Source: Paenibacillus sp. PastM-3 (GTDB lineage: Bacteria > Bacillota > Bacilli > Paenibacillales > Paenibacillaceae). Taken from it: DNA of 64,000 nt. The notes under the pieces are model-generated. The model was not told where the DNA came from. It did not search any database and saw only the letters and a list, made by a program, of their open reading frames with translations. Positions 30,288 to 39,273 of the stretch are shown here, piece by piece; the first letter of the stretch is position 1; each line of letters begins with the position of its first letter. The DNA lies in NCBI RefSeq assembly GCF_029893965.1, contig NZ_JARXXP010000003.1:1-64000 (forward strand), in the 5' to 3' direction. A program made the position numbers and the translations under genes.

Positions 30288-31700
30288 ATGAAGGGATTAA
30301 TTCAGGAGGATTTTCTGCTGCAGTCCGAGGAAGCTCGGATACTGTACCACGAGTACGCCAAGGCGCTGCCGATCATTGACTATCACTGCCATCTTGATCC
30401 ACAGGCCATAGCAGAGAATAAACGCTTCAGCAGCATCACTGCTGTCTGGCTGGGCGGGGATCATTATAAATGGCGCGCGCTGAGAACATTTGGTGTGGAG
30501 GAGAAGTATATCACGGGCCCGGCTTCAGATGAAGAGAAGTTCGCCAAGTGGAGTGAGGTGCTGCCCTATACAATCGGCAACCCGCTGTACCACTGGTCCG
30601 CGCTGGAGCTGAAGCGCTATTTCGGCGTGGAGGAGCAGCTGAATCTGCAGAGCTGGCGGGAGATCTATGGCCACTGCAACAAGCTCATAGCGACAGAGGG
30701 CTTCACGGCCCGGGGGCTGATCACAAGCTCTAACGTGAAGTGGATCTGTACGACCGATGATCCGGTTGACGATCTCAAGTATCATGCTGAAATAGCGGCG
30801 CAAAAAGAGTTCAAAACCGGCGTCACGCCAACCTTCCGCCCGGATAAAGCCCTGTTAATCGGAGCCGAGACGTTTCCGGCTTATCTGGCCAGCCTGGAGC
30901 AGGCGGCAGGATACGCGATTACCAGCTATGCGCTGATGGAACGTGCTATGCTTGAACGGATCGAATACTTCGACAAGCACGGCTGCATGATCTCGGATCA
31001 CGGCTTCACCGATCTGCCGTTTGAGGAAGCATCAGCCTCCGACCTGGAAGCCATCTTCAGCAAGAGGCTGAGCGGACAAAGCCTCAGCAAGCTGGAGTGT
31101 GACCAGTATGCAGCGGCTCTGTTCCTGGCAATGGGCCGGGGATATGCGGAGCACGGCTGGACGATGCAGCTGCATATCGGTGCGCTCCGCAATCCGAATA
31201 CCCGGATGTTCCGGAAGCTCGGGCCGGACACCGGCTTTGATATTATCGGCGACCACAGCTATGCCGAGCGTCTCTACAAGCTGCTGGATGGTCTTGACCG
31301 GACAGGCGAGCTGCCGAAGACGATTGTCTATAATCTGAATGCGGCGCAGAATGATGTGCTGGCGGCGATGATTGGGGCTTTTCAGGGCGAAGGGATCAAG
31401 GGCAAGGTCCAGTTCGGCTCCGGCTGGTGGTACAACGACCAGAAGGACGGCATGATCAAGCAGCTGACCTCGCTGTCTAATCTTGGCCTGCTGAGCTGCT
31501 TTGTAGGGATGCTGACCGACTCCCGTTCCTTCCTGTCCTACACGCGCCATGAGTACTTCCGCCGGATTCTCTGCAACCTGATCGGCGGCTGGGTGGCCAG
31601 CGGCGAAGCACCCAGGGATCTTCCCTTCCTGGGCGGCATTGTGCAGGACATCTGTTACAACAATGCAGAGCGCTATTTTGGCTTAACTGAAAGATGCTAA
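30288..31700 (+). CDS. uxaC: Glucuronate isomerase
   Basis: This 470-residue amidohydrolase-superfamily enzyme interconverts D-glucuronate and D-fructuronate, the entry step of the pathway. The family start is present as IIDYHCHLDPQAIAENKRF, with the metal-binding His-x-His. WICTTDDPVDDLKYH and FGSGWWYNDQKDGMIKQL followed by MLTDSRSFLSYTRHEYFRR are hallmark blocks. GGGGGG precedes the ATG. It is last in the operon, with a dispersed repeat and a terminator downstream. It would receive glucuronate made by the GH67 enzyme. Confidence 0.96.
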   Translation: MKGLIQEDFLLQSEEARILYHEYAKALPIIDYHCHLDPQAIAENKRFSSITAVWLGGDHYKWRALRTFGVEEKYITGPASDEEKFAKWSEVLPYTIGNPLYHWSALELKRYFGVEEQLNLQSWREIYGHCNKLIATEGFTARGLITSSNVKWICTTDDPVDDLKYHAEIAAQKEFKTGVTPTFRPDKALLIGAETFPAYLASLEQAAGYAITSYALMERAMLERIEYFDKHGCMISDHGFTDLPFEEASASDLEAIFSKRLSGQSLSKLECDQYAAALFLAMGRGYAEHGWTMQLHIGALRNPNTRMFRKLGPDTGFDIIGDHSYAERLYKLLDGLDRTGELPKTIVYNLNAAQNDVLAAMIGAFQGEGIKGKVQFGSGWWYNDQKDGMIKQLTSLSNLGLLSCFVGMLTDSRSFLSYTRHEYFRRILCNLIGGWVASGEAPRDLPFLGGIVQDICYNNAERYFGLTERC

Positions 31701-31723
31701 TATATTGAACTTGAAAATTTAAG

Positions 31724-31912
31724 TAAAGGGAAAAGTGGCGGAGGGGAATTTTGGAACTGGAGGAGCGATAGCGACCGCCTGAAAGCTTTTCGCAGAAAAG
31801 CTCGCTACGGAAGCATAAGCTGTCTGCGGATTTCAACCGCGAACAGCGGTACAATTGAAGAAATCTGCAGACAACAGCGGCCGGAAGTCCAAACATTCTC
31901 TGGAGTCACGGC
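31724..31912. repeat. Dispersed structured intergenic element, copy 1
   Basis: From TAAAGGGAAAAGTGGCGGAG to CTCTGGAGTCACGGC this stretch matches 45421-45571 closely, with an extra ~40 bases here (around 31783-31826) absent from the second copy. Internal complementary parts (TGTCTGCGGATTT with AAATCTGCAGACA, and ACCGC-GAACA-GCGGT) predict a branched RNA or cruciform. It has no ORF. It is probably a multicopy Paenibacillus element, in the transcript's 3' end or free-standing. Confidence 0.85.
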
Positions 31913-31946
31913 TGATCCTGAAACAGAAAGGCCATTAGTTCAATTC

Positions 31947-31986
31947 ACGCAGAGCCCGAAATTAACGGGTTCTGCGTTTTTTTTTT
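31947..31986 (+). terminator. Intrinsic terminator of the uxu operon
   Basis: ACGCAGAGCCCG and CGGGTTCTGCGT (one G-T pair) form a 12-bp stem, followed by nine T. Confidence 0.92.
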
Positions 31987-32039
31987 CATGTATAATTAGT
32001 TTCGTCTAGAAAGAATAGTCATAGGGAGCGGATAAAGAA

Positions 32040-32330
32040 ATGAATGCTGGAGAGTTTCAACGGTATGTGAGAACGTTTAGTGAAGCTAAGGGCTTTGATA
32101 CGAGTACGATCGAACAGCGGATGCTGTATTTGATGACCGAGGTCGGCGAATTGTCCAAGGAAGTGTTGTCGGTCTCCTTTCATCCGGATGAAGAGCTCAA
32201 GGCCAATCTGGGCTATGAGATGTATGATGTGGTATGGAACATTTTTGATCTGGCGAACAAGCTGGATATTGATCTGGAGCGGGCTTTCCGCGAGAAACGG
32301 GAGATTAATGACCGCAGAAGCTGGGATTGA
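32040..32330 (+). CDS. MazG-like nucleotide pyrophosphohydrolase
   Basis: The 96-residue all-helical protein has the MazG metal-binding pattern: LMTEVGELSKE (ExxE) in helix 2 and GYEMYDVVWNIFDLANKL (ExxxD) in helix 3. The family hydrolyses NTPs or dNTPs to NMP and pyrophosphate, often cleaning aberrant nucleotides. It is the short single-domain form. It is followed 47 bases later by the histidine kinase gene in the same direction; the two may be cotranscribed but have no evident functional link. Confidence 0.88.
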   Translation: MNAGEFQRYVRTFSEAKGFDTSTIEQRMLYLMTEVGELSKEVLSVSFHPDEELKANLGYEMYDVVWNIFDLANKLDIDLERAFREKREINDRRSWD

Positions 32331-32377
32331 TCTGAAGGTACAGCAGGAATATATGGATTGGAAAGGACGAGCGGGAT

Positions 32378-33604
32378 ATGTTGAAAACAGAATACATTGA
32401 TGTATTGTCGGTGATTTCCGGTAAATTGTATGCTTCTGCAGCACATGTGATGGACACTGCAAGCAGGCTGATTCCGGCCAATACATTTTGTATCGCCAAT
32501 CTGGACAGTCTGTCAACTAAGGTGCTCAAGTCCTTTAACCGGGATAAAATCATACTGGTCGAGGGTCTGGTGGTGGACAATAAGGAATCCTATTGTGCGC
32601 TTGTCACTGAACATGCACAGGGACCGCTTGTCATAGACAACAATATGACCCATCCGCTGACCAGGGATATGGATGCAACAGCATTTGTCGGCGGATGTTC
32701 GTTTATCGGAGTGCCGATCCGCAATGAAAAGGGGGAGTTCTACGGATCGCTGTGCTCGTTTGATCATGGCTTCTATCAATATCAGGAGCGCGATGTGGAA
32801 CTGCTGGTATCCTTATCCGCCTTTTTCACCAACCTGCTGGAAATGGAATCCGCTCTTACTGAGTTGCGGGCGGCAGAGGAGAAGGCTGAACGGGTGCTGG
32901 AGGATAAAAAAAATCTGCTCGCCGTGCTCAGCCATGAAATCCGCACGCCCATGAACGGAGTGATCGGCATGACCAGCCTGCTGCAGACCACGGAGCTTAC
33001 GGAGGAGCAGCTGCTGTATGTCGATATCATTGAGAAGAGCAGCAATAATCTGCTGTCCATGATGGACCAGATCCTCGATTACTCCAGAATGGAAGCCGGC
33101 ACGATGAAGCTTGCGCTGAAACCGTTCCGCATCCAGGAAGCTGTAGAACATGTGCTGCAATTGTTCACAGCCGATGCCGAGAAAAAGGGGATCAGGCTGC
33201 GCGCGGTATATGACAGCCCCGACAGCCCGCTATTACTGGGTGACAGCCCAAAGGTCACTCAGATCTTGATTAACCTGGTCAGCAATGCACTGAAATTCAC
33301 GGAGCGGGGCGAGGTCGGACTGGTTGTACAGCATGCAGGTGCTCAGGATGACCGCGTCACTGTGACCGTTGAAGTAAGGGATACCGGGATTGGGGTGCCG
33401 CCCGAGCTAAAGGACTGCCTGTTTCGCTCGTTCTCACAAATACATGAGCACCGTTCGCCGGGTAAATATGGCGGAGCGGGGCTCGGGCTCTCCATCTGCA
33501 GGCAGCTGGTTAAGCTCATGGACGGCAAAGTATGGCTGAAGGAGACAAGTGACAAGGGCTGTATCTTTGCCTTTGCGATCCCCTTTGAGCGGGCAGAAGC
33601 CTGA
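32378..33604 (+). CDS. GAF-domain hybrid-type sensor histidine kinase (no receiver)
   Basis: 408 residues with no membrane helices: a GAF domain (about 10-155, PANTFCIANLD and FIGVPIRNEKGEFYGSLCSF), a short coiled coil (ELRAAEEKAERVLEDKK), HisKA with His186 in LAVLSHEIRTPMNG, and an HATPase with NLVSNALKFTERG, DTGIGVPPE and GGAGLGLSI. It resembles the kinase core of hybrid kinases but ends after the ATPase domain. No response regulator is adjacent, so it is an orphan cytoplasmic kinase. Start follows AAGGACGAGCGGG, a weak site. Confidence 0.9.
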   Translation: MLKTEYIDVLSVISGKLYASAAHVMDTASRLIPANTFCIANLDSLSTKVLKSFNRDKIILVEGLVVDNKESYCALVTEHAQGPLVIDNNMTHPLTRDMDATAFVGGCSFIGVPIRNEKGEFYGSLCSFDHGFYQYQERDVELLVSLSAFFTNLLEMESALTELRAAEEKAERVLEDKKNLLAVLSHEIRTPMNGVIGMTSLLQTTELTEEQLLYVDIIEKSSNNLLSMMDQILDYSRMEAGTMKLALKPFRIQEAVEHVLQLFTADAEKKGIRLRAVYDSPDSPLLLGDSPKVTQILINLVSNALKFTERGEVGLVVQHAGAQDDRVTVTVEVRDTGIGVPPELKDCLFRSFSQIHEHRSPGKYGGAGLGLSICRQLVKLMDGKVWLKETSDKGCIFAFAIPFERAEA

Positions 33605-33624
33605 AATTTTTCCAGAAAAGTAAC

Positions 33625-33862
33625 CTGATGCAAAAATGCCGTTTTAAATATCCGGCAACGGGTAAATTGGAATTGTGAAGCGCTATCCTGCATCAGTAGC
33701 TGCTGACAAACACACTATAACACCGGTCATGCAGGGGAGCCTCACAAAATCCCGCCTCTGTCAGCCGAAAGAGAAAGCAGCGTCAAAGCGCAGGCAATGT
33801 CGTCGGATAACTGAATAAGCGGGACGGGCGGTATGCCGGCATTGTCCGGTATACCGTTTTTT
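33625..33862 (+). ncRNA. Candidate structured non-coding RNA ending in a terminator
   Basis: This 240-base gene-free stretch has ordered complementary segments: CTGATGCA (33625) with TGCATCAG (33689), GCTGAC (33702) with GTCAGC (33760), and a final CGGTATGCCGG/CCGGTATACCG hairpin with TTTTTT (33829-33862). A segment CCCGCCTCTGTCAGCCG vaguely recalls cobalamin-riboswitch cores, but the rest does not fit. The next gene downstream is on the other strand, so it would not be a cis-riboswitch for it. It could be the kinase 3' UTR. Unassigned. Confidence 0.35.
33829..33862 (+). terminator. Intrinsic terminator
   Basis: CGGTATGCCGG and CCGGTATACCG (one G-T pair) form an 11-bp stem with a 6-base loop, then six T. 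It is the first good terminator after the histidine kinase gene. Confidence 0.85.
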
Positions 33863-33977
33863 CTGTTGTAACGGAATTAGTGTCGGAAGACAAGCAGGCT
33901 GATTAATCGAACTACTGTGGATTTACGTAAGTAAAAGCTTAATTCATTATGTACACTCCCTTTGTGACGTTTAATAG

Positions 33978-34012
33978 AGCAGACAGCTGAGATATTTTAT
34001 TAGCTGTCTGCT
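33978..34012. terminator. Hairpin downstream of the 34048 minus-strand gene
   Basis: AGCAGACAGCT and AGCTGTCTGCT form a perfect 11-bp stem with a 13-base AT-rich loop. It has no T-run on the minus side. The rest of 33863-34047 holds nothing else I recognise. Confidence 0.5.
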
Positions 34013-34047
34013 ATTCCTTAAAACCTCAGCGTTTATGATTCTGTAAG

Positions 34048-34263
34048 TTATGTCTCTTTTTTAAAAAGTGAAATCAATTCGGTTATTAATGTTTGTTTCG
34101 CATCCTCGTAGGGCATCCTCATATATTTACTGAGGTATAAAATATCCTGCTCGAATAAAGTGAGTAATCTTTCTATAGCCTTCTTATCATTTCCCCTAGC
34201 TGAAGCTAGTAACTTTATAAAGTCCTCTTCTGATATAGAAAGGCCAGCATTTTCTTTTTCCAT
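34048..34263 (-). CDS. Small helix-turn-helix protein resembling sigma region 2 / HTH_16 (RsoA-like)
   Basis: 71 residues, all helical: ISEEDFIKLLASARGNDKKA, then IERLLTLFEQDILYLSKYM and AKQTLITELISLFKK. The pattern F-x-LL-x-A--GD--A-e-LL-lF-p-I---Sk-----yeDa-q-l-iEL matches the conjugative-transposon HTH_16/sigma region 2 helix set seen in small proteins such as RsoA, which partners SigO in B. subtilis. No sigma factor gene is adjacent here. It is upstream of nothing on its strand and downstream of the lipoprotein gene. Function uncertain. Confidence 0.6.
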   Translation of the reverse strand: MEKENAGLSISEEDFIKLLASARGNDKKAIERLLTLFEQDILYLSKYMRMPYEDAKQTLITELISLFKKET

Positions 34264-34283
34264 TTACTCACCGCCTGTTGCAT

Positions 34284-34312
34284 AAAAAGGCTCATCCAGT
34301 TAAGGATGAGCC
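34284..34312 (-). terminator. Intrinsic terminator of the 34335 lipoprotein gene
   Basis: On the minus strand GGCTCATCC and GGATGAGCC form a 9-bp stem around TTAACT, followed by TTTTT. It separates the lipoprotein gene from the small HTH gene, which therefore has its own transcript or read-through. Confidence 0.88.
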
Positions 34313-34334
34313 TAAGTGCTGATATAGTTATAGT

Positions 34335-34781
34335 TTATTTCATTAGTTCATCTGGATAACCAGGATAAGGAGTATTTTGAAGCTCAGTTTCTGTTCCTAC
34401 AAAAAAGCTCTGCACAGTAGGACCATTGTTTTTACCGTTATTATCTACCGATTCGCCTTTACCAATATTTTGACCGTGGATCATTTTTTCCACATCTAAT
34501 TTTTGCTGCTTATTTTGTTCATCATAGTAGTAAAATTCATCGGAAGCTACTCCATATTCAGCATCTGGAGCGGATGTTTTTAATACTCCGGATTCAGGAA
34601 TGCTAAAAATGTTTCTCCCATTATCCTTTTCAATAGCTTTAAGCCCTTCTTGATTATAAATAATATGTACCCAACCCACATAATTTTGTGGAATAAGATA
34701 AGTGTTTGGACTGCGCTTATTAGAGCTGCAGGATTCAAGGACCAATAACAATGGTATAAGAAGCAAAACTGCTTTTTTCAA
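34335..34781 (-). CDS. Lipoprotein with a DUF6843-like domain
   Basis: 148 residues: lipoprotein signal (MKKAVLLLIPLLLVLESCSS) and a mature domain beginning NTYLIPQNYVGWVHIIYNQE, the opening typical of the DUF6843 family (YLIP--Y-GWV-I-Y). The typical middle block is here as IPESGVLKTSAPDAEYG. Families of this kind have no assigned function. The gene is AT-rich compared with its surroundings. Transcribed alone between a terminator and a 140-base AT-rich promoter region. Confidence 0.72.
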   Translation of the reverse strand: MKKAVLLLIPLLLVLESCSSNKRSPNTYLIPQNYVGWVHIIYNQEGLKAIEKDNGRNIFSIPESGVLKTSAPDAEYGVASDEFYYYDEQNKQQKLDVEKMIHGQNIGKGESVDNNGKNNGPTVQSFFVGTETELQNTPYPGYPDELMK

Positions 34782-34923
34782 TTTTTTAACCTCCGTAAAT
34801 TTACATTGTATATATTTATATTACACTTTTTGCTAGTTTAATTATAGTTTCGAACAGCTCAACAAATTAATGCAGTCTAAGACTTTATAGCTGCTTCATT
34901 TATTGGAACTGTCTAAGACTCAC

Positions 34924-35877
34924 TTACAGCTCTCCGGCCGCCTTGTTCCGGAAAAGATAAACCGCATTGTCCTCAGACGGCGGCACAATCAGCGCTGACA
35001 GGCGCTCGTCTAACTCCATTGTGAACTTCTCAGCGTTATGGTAAGCCTCGAAATCACCGGTTGTCTGCGGGTTTCTGGTGCCAATCACGATATAGAGCTG
35101 CACGGAATCCGCCTTAAACACATGTTTCTCATAAGGGTTCTTCGGCACGGGCCAGGAGCACAGCACCACTTCGGGGCTGTATTTAGCCAGCGCCGTTTTG
35201 GCATCAGCCTTCTCCACGTAAGCCGGATAGTTGATATAATGCTTCCAGCTGTAATCATCGGTAGCGGTGCAGACCGTACCCGCCTCATTCAGAAAACGTG
35301 TCAGCGTCCCATCTCCGGCAGCGATCTCCAGGCAATTCCGTTCCCCGATCAACGCTGTCAGCTCTTTGATCAGTTCTTTGGAGTAGAAGCAGTAAATCCC
35401 CTTTTTGTTCGCGAGCGGCATCAGAATCTTTTTATCCTTAATGAATCTCCAGAAAAAGCGGAACAGGGGCAGCGACACGGGCTTGCGCTCGAACCCTTTG
35501 CGGAACAGCAGCCTTTGCAGGATGGTTCCGTCCCAGCGGTTAAAACGGACATTGCCGGCAGGTGTTTTGGCGGACACGGCAATATTCAGCTGCTCCAGCA
35601 GATAGACTGCAAACCGCGCCTTGATAATATTCGGCAGAAAAGCATTCACGGTGGCTTCATTCATCCCGCTTTTGCTGATTTTGGTATTGGCTGTTTTGGC
35701 GCTGGCCGTGTACCGGTCGATGATGGCCTGTACGACATTCGCCGCGGCTCCCTTCCTGATTTCACCCAGCTCACGCAGCACCTCATCTTTATACTCCGGA
35801 TACTGCTTCAGCAGTGCTTCGACACTGATCTCATTAGCCATAATTTTTTTTGCGGTTTCAATCGTAAACTTCCTCAT
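34924..35877 (-). CDS. Putative SAM-dependent methyltransferase-fold protein
   Basis: 317 residues. The N-terminal ~90 residues are helical (ETAKKIMANEISVEALLKQY). The C-terminal half looks like a Rossmann methyltransferase: CLEIAAGDGTLTRFL is motif I, then CTATDDYSW for the second acidic strand end and VVLCSWPVPKNPYEK for motif IV. The substrate cannot be told. It is monocistronic; the region before its start contains the terminator of the ABC gene upstream. Confidence 0.7.
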   Translation of the reverse strand: MRKFTIETAKKIMANEISVEALLKQYPEYKDEVLRELGEIRKGAAANVVQAIIDRYTASAKTANTKISKSGMNEATVNAFLPNIIKARFAVYLLEQLNIAVSAKTPAGNVRFNRWDGTILQRLLFRKGFERKPVSLPLFRFFWRFIKDKKILMPLANKKGIYCFYSKELIKELTALIGERNCLEIAAGDGTLTRFLNEAGTVCTATDDYSWKHYINYPAYVEKADAKTALAKYSPEVVLCSWPVPKNPYEKHVFKADSVQLYIVIGTRNPQTTGDFEAYHNAEKFTMELDERLSALIVPPSEDNAVYLFRNKAAGEL

Positions 35878-35913
35878 TGTTTAAGCTCCAGTGCTTTGTT
35901 TTTCTTTATTATA

Positions 35914-35950
35914 AAGAAAACAAGGAGCCGGTCCAAGACCAGCTCCTTGT
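35914..35950 (-). terminator. Intrinsic terminator of the MacB-like ABC gene
   Basis: On the minus strand ACAAGGAGC and GCTCCTTGT pair, with inner GGTC/GACC pairing, followed by TTTTCTTTA. It lies just after the ABC transporter stop. Confidence 0.85.
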
Positions 35951-35967
35951 TAAGTAGTGCAAAAGGA

Positions 35968-38361
35968 TTATTCGCTGCGCAGAGCCACAACAGGGTCTTT
36001 CTTCGCCGCGAATTTGGCAGGGATGAAGCCGCCCAGCATGGTCAGGCCGACACTGAGTACAACGAGTCCGAAAGCATGCAGCGGATTCAGCTGCGCAACA
36101 TTCGATAGATCGGTAATCGACTTCAGAATGATGTTGACCGGAAGGGTAAGCAGATAGGCGATACCGATCCCGAGCAGGCCGGAAAGCGAGCCAATAATGC
36201 AGGTTTCTGCATTAAATACGCGGGTGATATCCTTCTTGCGGGCACCAAGGGCACGCAGGACACCGATTTCTTTCGTCCGTTCCAGTACGGAGATATAGGT
36301 GATAATACCGATCATGATCAGGGATACAACCAGCGAGATGGAAGCAAAAGCGATCAGCACCATCGTAATTCCGTCCATAATGCCGCTGGACAGGCTGGTT
36401 ACCATCGCTGCCAGGTCGGTGTACACGATCATTTCTTCCTTGCTGTGATCGTCATTCCATTTATCGAGATAGGCCACTAGGTTCTCTTTGGCTCCAAAAT
36501 CCTTCGGATACAGGGAGATCGAGGACGGCGTCGCTACAGCGCCAAGCGCAGCTAGCGCCGCTTCCTGGGAGTTTGCATTGCCCGGATCCGTGCTTGCGCT
36601 TGATCCGCCCATGCCCATTCCCATACCCATCTGCATGCCGCTCATGTCCACTCCGCCGATCTGGGAGAACACTTTGCCGGTCAGCACATTGACCTGATCC
36701 TGCTGCTCCTGGGCCTGCACTATGGCTGAGCCCTGAGCATTCTCAATGAACTGCTCCGCGAGGCTATCGGAGTAAGCGATGCCCGCCGACATGGTGGACA
36801 TCGGGGAGTCCTGCTGCTTGCGGATAATTCCCGAGATTTTCAGCGAAACGGCGTTAGTGCTGTTGTACATTTCACTCAGATCGGCGGCGTTGCCGTTCAG
36901 CTTGAACATGCCGTCTGCTTCCGTATAGAAGTCATCATTATAGATCAGCTTGAACTCACGGCCCACAACATCGTCGAAGCTGACATTGGCAGCATTGTAA
37001 TCAAACCCAAGCGCTTCAAGAATGCTCTGGTTCATCCGGTTGTATTCATCAACAACCATTACCAGATCGGTTGGCTGCTCAGGCAGGGTTCCGGCAAGCA
37101 GATCATAATAATCTGCCAGATAGCTGCCTTCGGTACCTTCCGGCTTATCCGGGTAGGTGGTGAAGTTCAGGCTGGCAGTATCAACGGGAACAGCGGTTTC
37201 GCCGTCTGAACGGAGGATGTTCATGTTGACCTTGCGGCTGTAGGATACGCCATCCAGCAGGGCGGGGTCGATGTTGTCCAGATAGTCCAGATATTCCTGA
37301 CTCAGCTCATTCGTATGCAGAACCGTGTTGGCGGTTGGATCATACGGATACACTTCAGCGGCATCCGTGAATTCAGTCCACTGCTTGTCGGCCTCCTCCA
37401 TTTGTGCTCCCGGGGGATTGGACATATCAATCTGCGCGGCCGTTTCGCTGATCGTCACCGGAAAGTTGGATAACGCTCCGGATTCATAGCTGCTGATCTG
37501 TTTGTCGAAACCGTTCGACAGGGAGAGAATCAGCGCAATCCCGATGATGCCGATACTGGAGGCGAAGGCAGTAAGCGCGGTTCTCCACTTTTTGGTCGAA
37601 ATATTTTTACCGGACAATTTGAGGGCGGTAAAATAGCTCATCGCCGTCTTTTTCAGCTGATAATTCGCGTTGGTCTTAAGGTCGGCCGGAGGGTTGGTAT
37701 CGGAGATAACCTTACCATCTCTGAACTGAACAATCCGGTCTGCATAGGCTTCCGCCAGCTCCGGGTTGTGTGTAACCATGACGACGAGCTTGTCTTTGGC
37801 GATTTCCTTGATCAGCTCCATAATCTGCTCGCTGGTTACGGTATCAAGCGCACCGGTCGGCTCATCGGCGAGAATGATGTCGGGATCATTGGCCAGCGCT
37901 CTGGCGATGGCGACACGCTGCATCTGTCCGCCGGACAGCTGGCCCGGCTTTTTGTGGATATGATCCTTCAGCCCGACCTTCTCGAGTGCCTCTACTGCCT
38001 TGCGGTGCTTGACCTCGGCACTCACGCCGCTCAGGGTCATGCCCATTTCCACGTTATCCGTGATGCTCAGGTGGGAGATCAGATTGTAGCTCTGAAAAAT
38101 AAACCCGACACTGTTGTTGCGGTAAGCATCCCAGTCACTGTCCTTGAACGCCTTGGTTGAGGTTCCGTTAATAACCAGATCGCCGCTATCGTATTGGTCA
38201 AGCCCGCCGATGATGTTCAGGCAGGTGGTTTTACCCGAACCGCTGGGGCCGAGAATGGCCACAAATTCATTTTTTCTGAAATCGAGACTTACATCATTAA
38301 GTGCCGTTTGCGTGAAACTGCCGGTGGTATAGCTTTTGGAGATGTTTTTAAGCTGCAGCAT
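35968..38361 (-). CDS. MacB-like ABC transporter, fused ATPase and FtsX permease
   Basis: 797 residues. The ATPase is N-terminal (Walker [10 protein letters not shown], signature LSGGQMQR, Walker [14 protein letters not shown]; about 1-225). A linker leads to helix 1 (about 260-285), a large extracytoplasmic MacB-core-like region (about 290-660), and three C-terminal helices with the FtsX motif [19 protein letters not shown]. The extracytoplasmic part contains a Met/Gly-rich insert ([14 protein letters not shown]). It is divergent from a two-component system, which probably controls it. Substrate unknown; peptide or antibiotic export or signalling is the usual theme. Confidence 0.9.
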   Translation of the reverse strand: MLQLKNISKSYTTGSFTQTALNDVSLDFRKNEFVAILGPSGSGKTTCLNIIGGLDQYDSGDLVINGTSTKAFKDSDWDAYRNNSVGFIFQSYNLISHLSITDNVEMGMTLSGVSAEVKHRKAVEALEKVGLKDHIHKKPGQLSGGQMQRVAIARALANDPDIILADEPTGALDTVTSEQIMELIKEIAKDKLVVMVTHNPELAEAYADRIVQFRDGKVISDTNPPADLKTNANYQLKKTAMSYFTALKLSGKNISTKKWRTALTAFASSIGIIGIALILSLSNGFDKQISSYESGALSNFPVTISETAAQIDMSNPPGAQMEEADKQWTEFTDAAEVYPYDPTANTVLHTNELSQEYLDYLDNIDPALLDGVSYSRKVNMNILRSDGETAVPVDTASLNFTTYPDKPEGTEGSYLADYYDLLAGTLPEQPTDLVMVVDEYNRMNQSILEALGFDYNAANVSFDDVVGREFKLIYNDDFYTEADGMFKLNGNAADLSEMYNSTNAVSLKISGIIRKQQDSPMSTMSAGIAYSDSLAEQFIENAQGSAIVQAQEQQDQVNVLTGKVFSQIGGVDMSGMQMGMGMGMGGSSASTDPGNANSQEAALAALGAVATPSSISLYPKDFGAKENLVAYLDKWNDDHSKEEMIVYTDLAAMVTSLSSGIMDGITMVLIAFASISLVVSLIMIGIITYISVLERTKEIGVLRALGARKKDITRVFNAETCIIGSLSGLLGIGIAYLLTLPVNIILKSITDLSNVAQLNPLHAFGLVVLSVGLTMLGGFIPAKFAAKKDPVVALRSE

Positions 38362-38502
38362 ACCGTTAATCTCATCCTCTCTTCATCCTTGAATCTCTGT
38401 GTTTGTGCAAAGCGTAACATACATTTATGAACTGAACATCAACTCGTGCCGGCTCCGGACAGCGTGGGAGCGGCCGATACATAGTAAGTGATACGCGCTA
38501 AA

Positions 38503-38535
38503 GTTCATAATGGGTTCATATAAATATTGTACAAT
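38503..38535 (+). promoter_or_regulatory. Direct-repeat operator and -10 upstream of the response regulator
   Basis: GTTCATA at 38503-38509 and 38514-38520 has the 11-base period typical of OmpR/PhoB-type regulator sites. TACAAT (38530-38535) is a likely -10. An inverted half site, TATGAAC, is at 38426-38432 on the side facing the ABC gene, so the same regulator could act in both directions. Confidence 0.55.
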
Positions 38536-38598
38536 GTGAACAGGCATTGGAATTGCAGGGGCGGTTGTAATGACTTTTCAGAGATTGCAGGTGTATGG

Positions 38599-39273
38599 AT
38601 GATTAACATATTGGTAGTTGAAGACAACGGCAAGCTGCGGCAGCTGATCGGCACGGTGCTGGCGAAGCACGGCTATAATCCGGTGCTGGCCGAGGACGGT
38701 CAGCATGCGTTGGAGCTGCTTGATACACACTATATTGACCTGATTATTTCGGATATTATGATGCCGAATGTGGACGGCTATGAGCTGACCGCTCGGCTGA
38801 GAGAAGCGGGCTATCACACCCCGGTGCTGATGGTTACGGCAAAAGAGAGCTTTGAAGACAAACAGCGCGGCTATCTCGCAGGCACGGATGACTATATGGT
38901 GAAGCCGATCGACGTGAACGAGATGATTCTGCGGGTCGGGGCGCTGCTGCGCCGGGCGCAGATTGTGAATGAACGCAGGCTGGTGATCGGCGAAGTCATT
39001 CTGGATTCGGATTCGCTAACGGTACACCGGGGGGAGCGGAGCGCACTTTTGCCCCAGAAGGAATTCTATCTGCTGTACAAGCTGCTGTCCTATCCGGGCA
39101 AAATCTTTACCCGCCAGCAGCTGATGGACGAAATCTGGGGTGTGGACTCGGAGACGGATGCCCGGACCGTGGATGTGCATATCAACAGGCTGCGTGAACG
39201 CTTCAAGGACAGCCCGGAGTTTGAAATTGTGACCGTGCGCGGACTGGGCTACAAGGCGGTGAAGCATCTGTGA
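38599..39273 (+). CDS. OmpR-family response regulator
   Basis: 224 residues: receiver domain with Asp52 (LIISDIMMP) and switch Lys in MVKPIDV, then a winged-helix domain ending VTVRGLGYKAVKHL. A longer in-frame start exists 72 bases upstream, but the family start is MINILVVEDN. The ribosome binding site is weak (GCAGGTGT). The stop overlaps the kinase gene by 4 bases. Divergence from the ABC transporter gene and shared GTTCATA half sites point to that transporter as a target. Confidence 0.92.
   Translation: MINILVVEDNGKLRQLIGTVLAKHGYNPVLAEDGQHALELLDTHYIDLIISDIMMPNVDGYELTARLREAGYHTPVLMVTAKESFEDKQRGYLAGTDDYMVKPIDVNEMILRVGALLRRAQIVNERRLVIGEVILDSDSLTVHRGERSALLPQKEFYLLYKLLSYPGKIFTRQQLMDEIWGVDSETDARTVDVHINRLRERFKDSPEFEIVTVRGLGYKAVKHL

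Noticed and set aside
33721..33775. Cobalamin riboswitch
   Set aside because: CCCGCCTCTGTCAGCC recalls the conserved core, but the GGTGnAA hairpin and a downstream target gene are missing.
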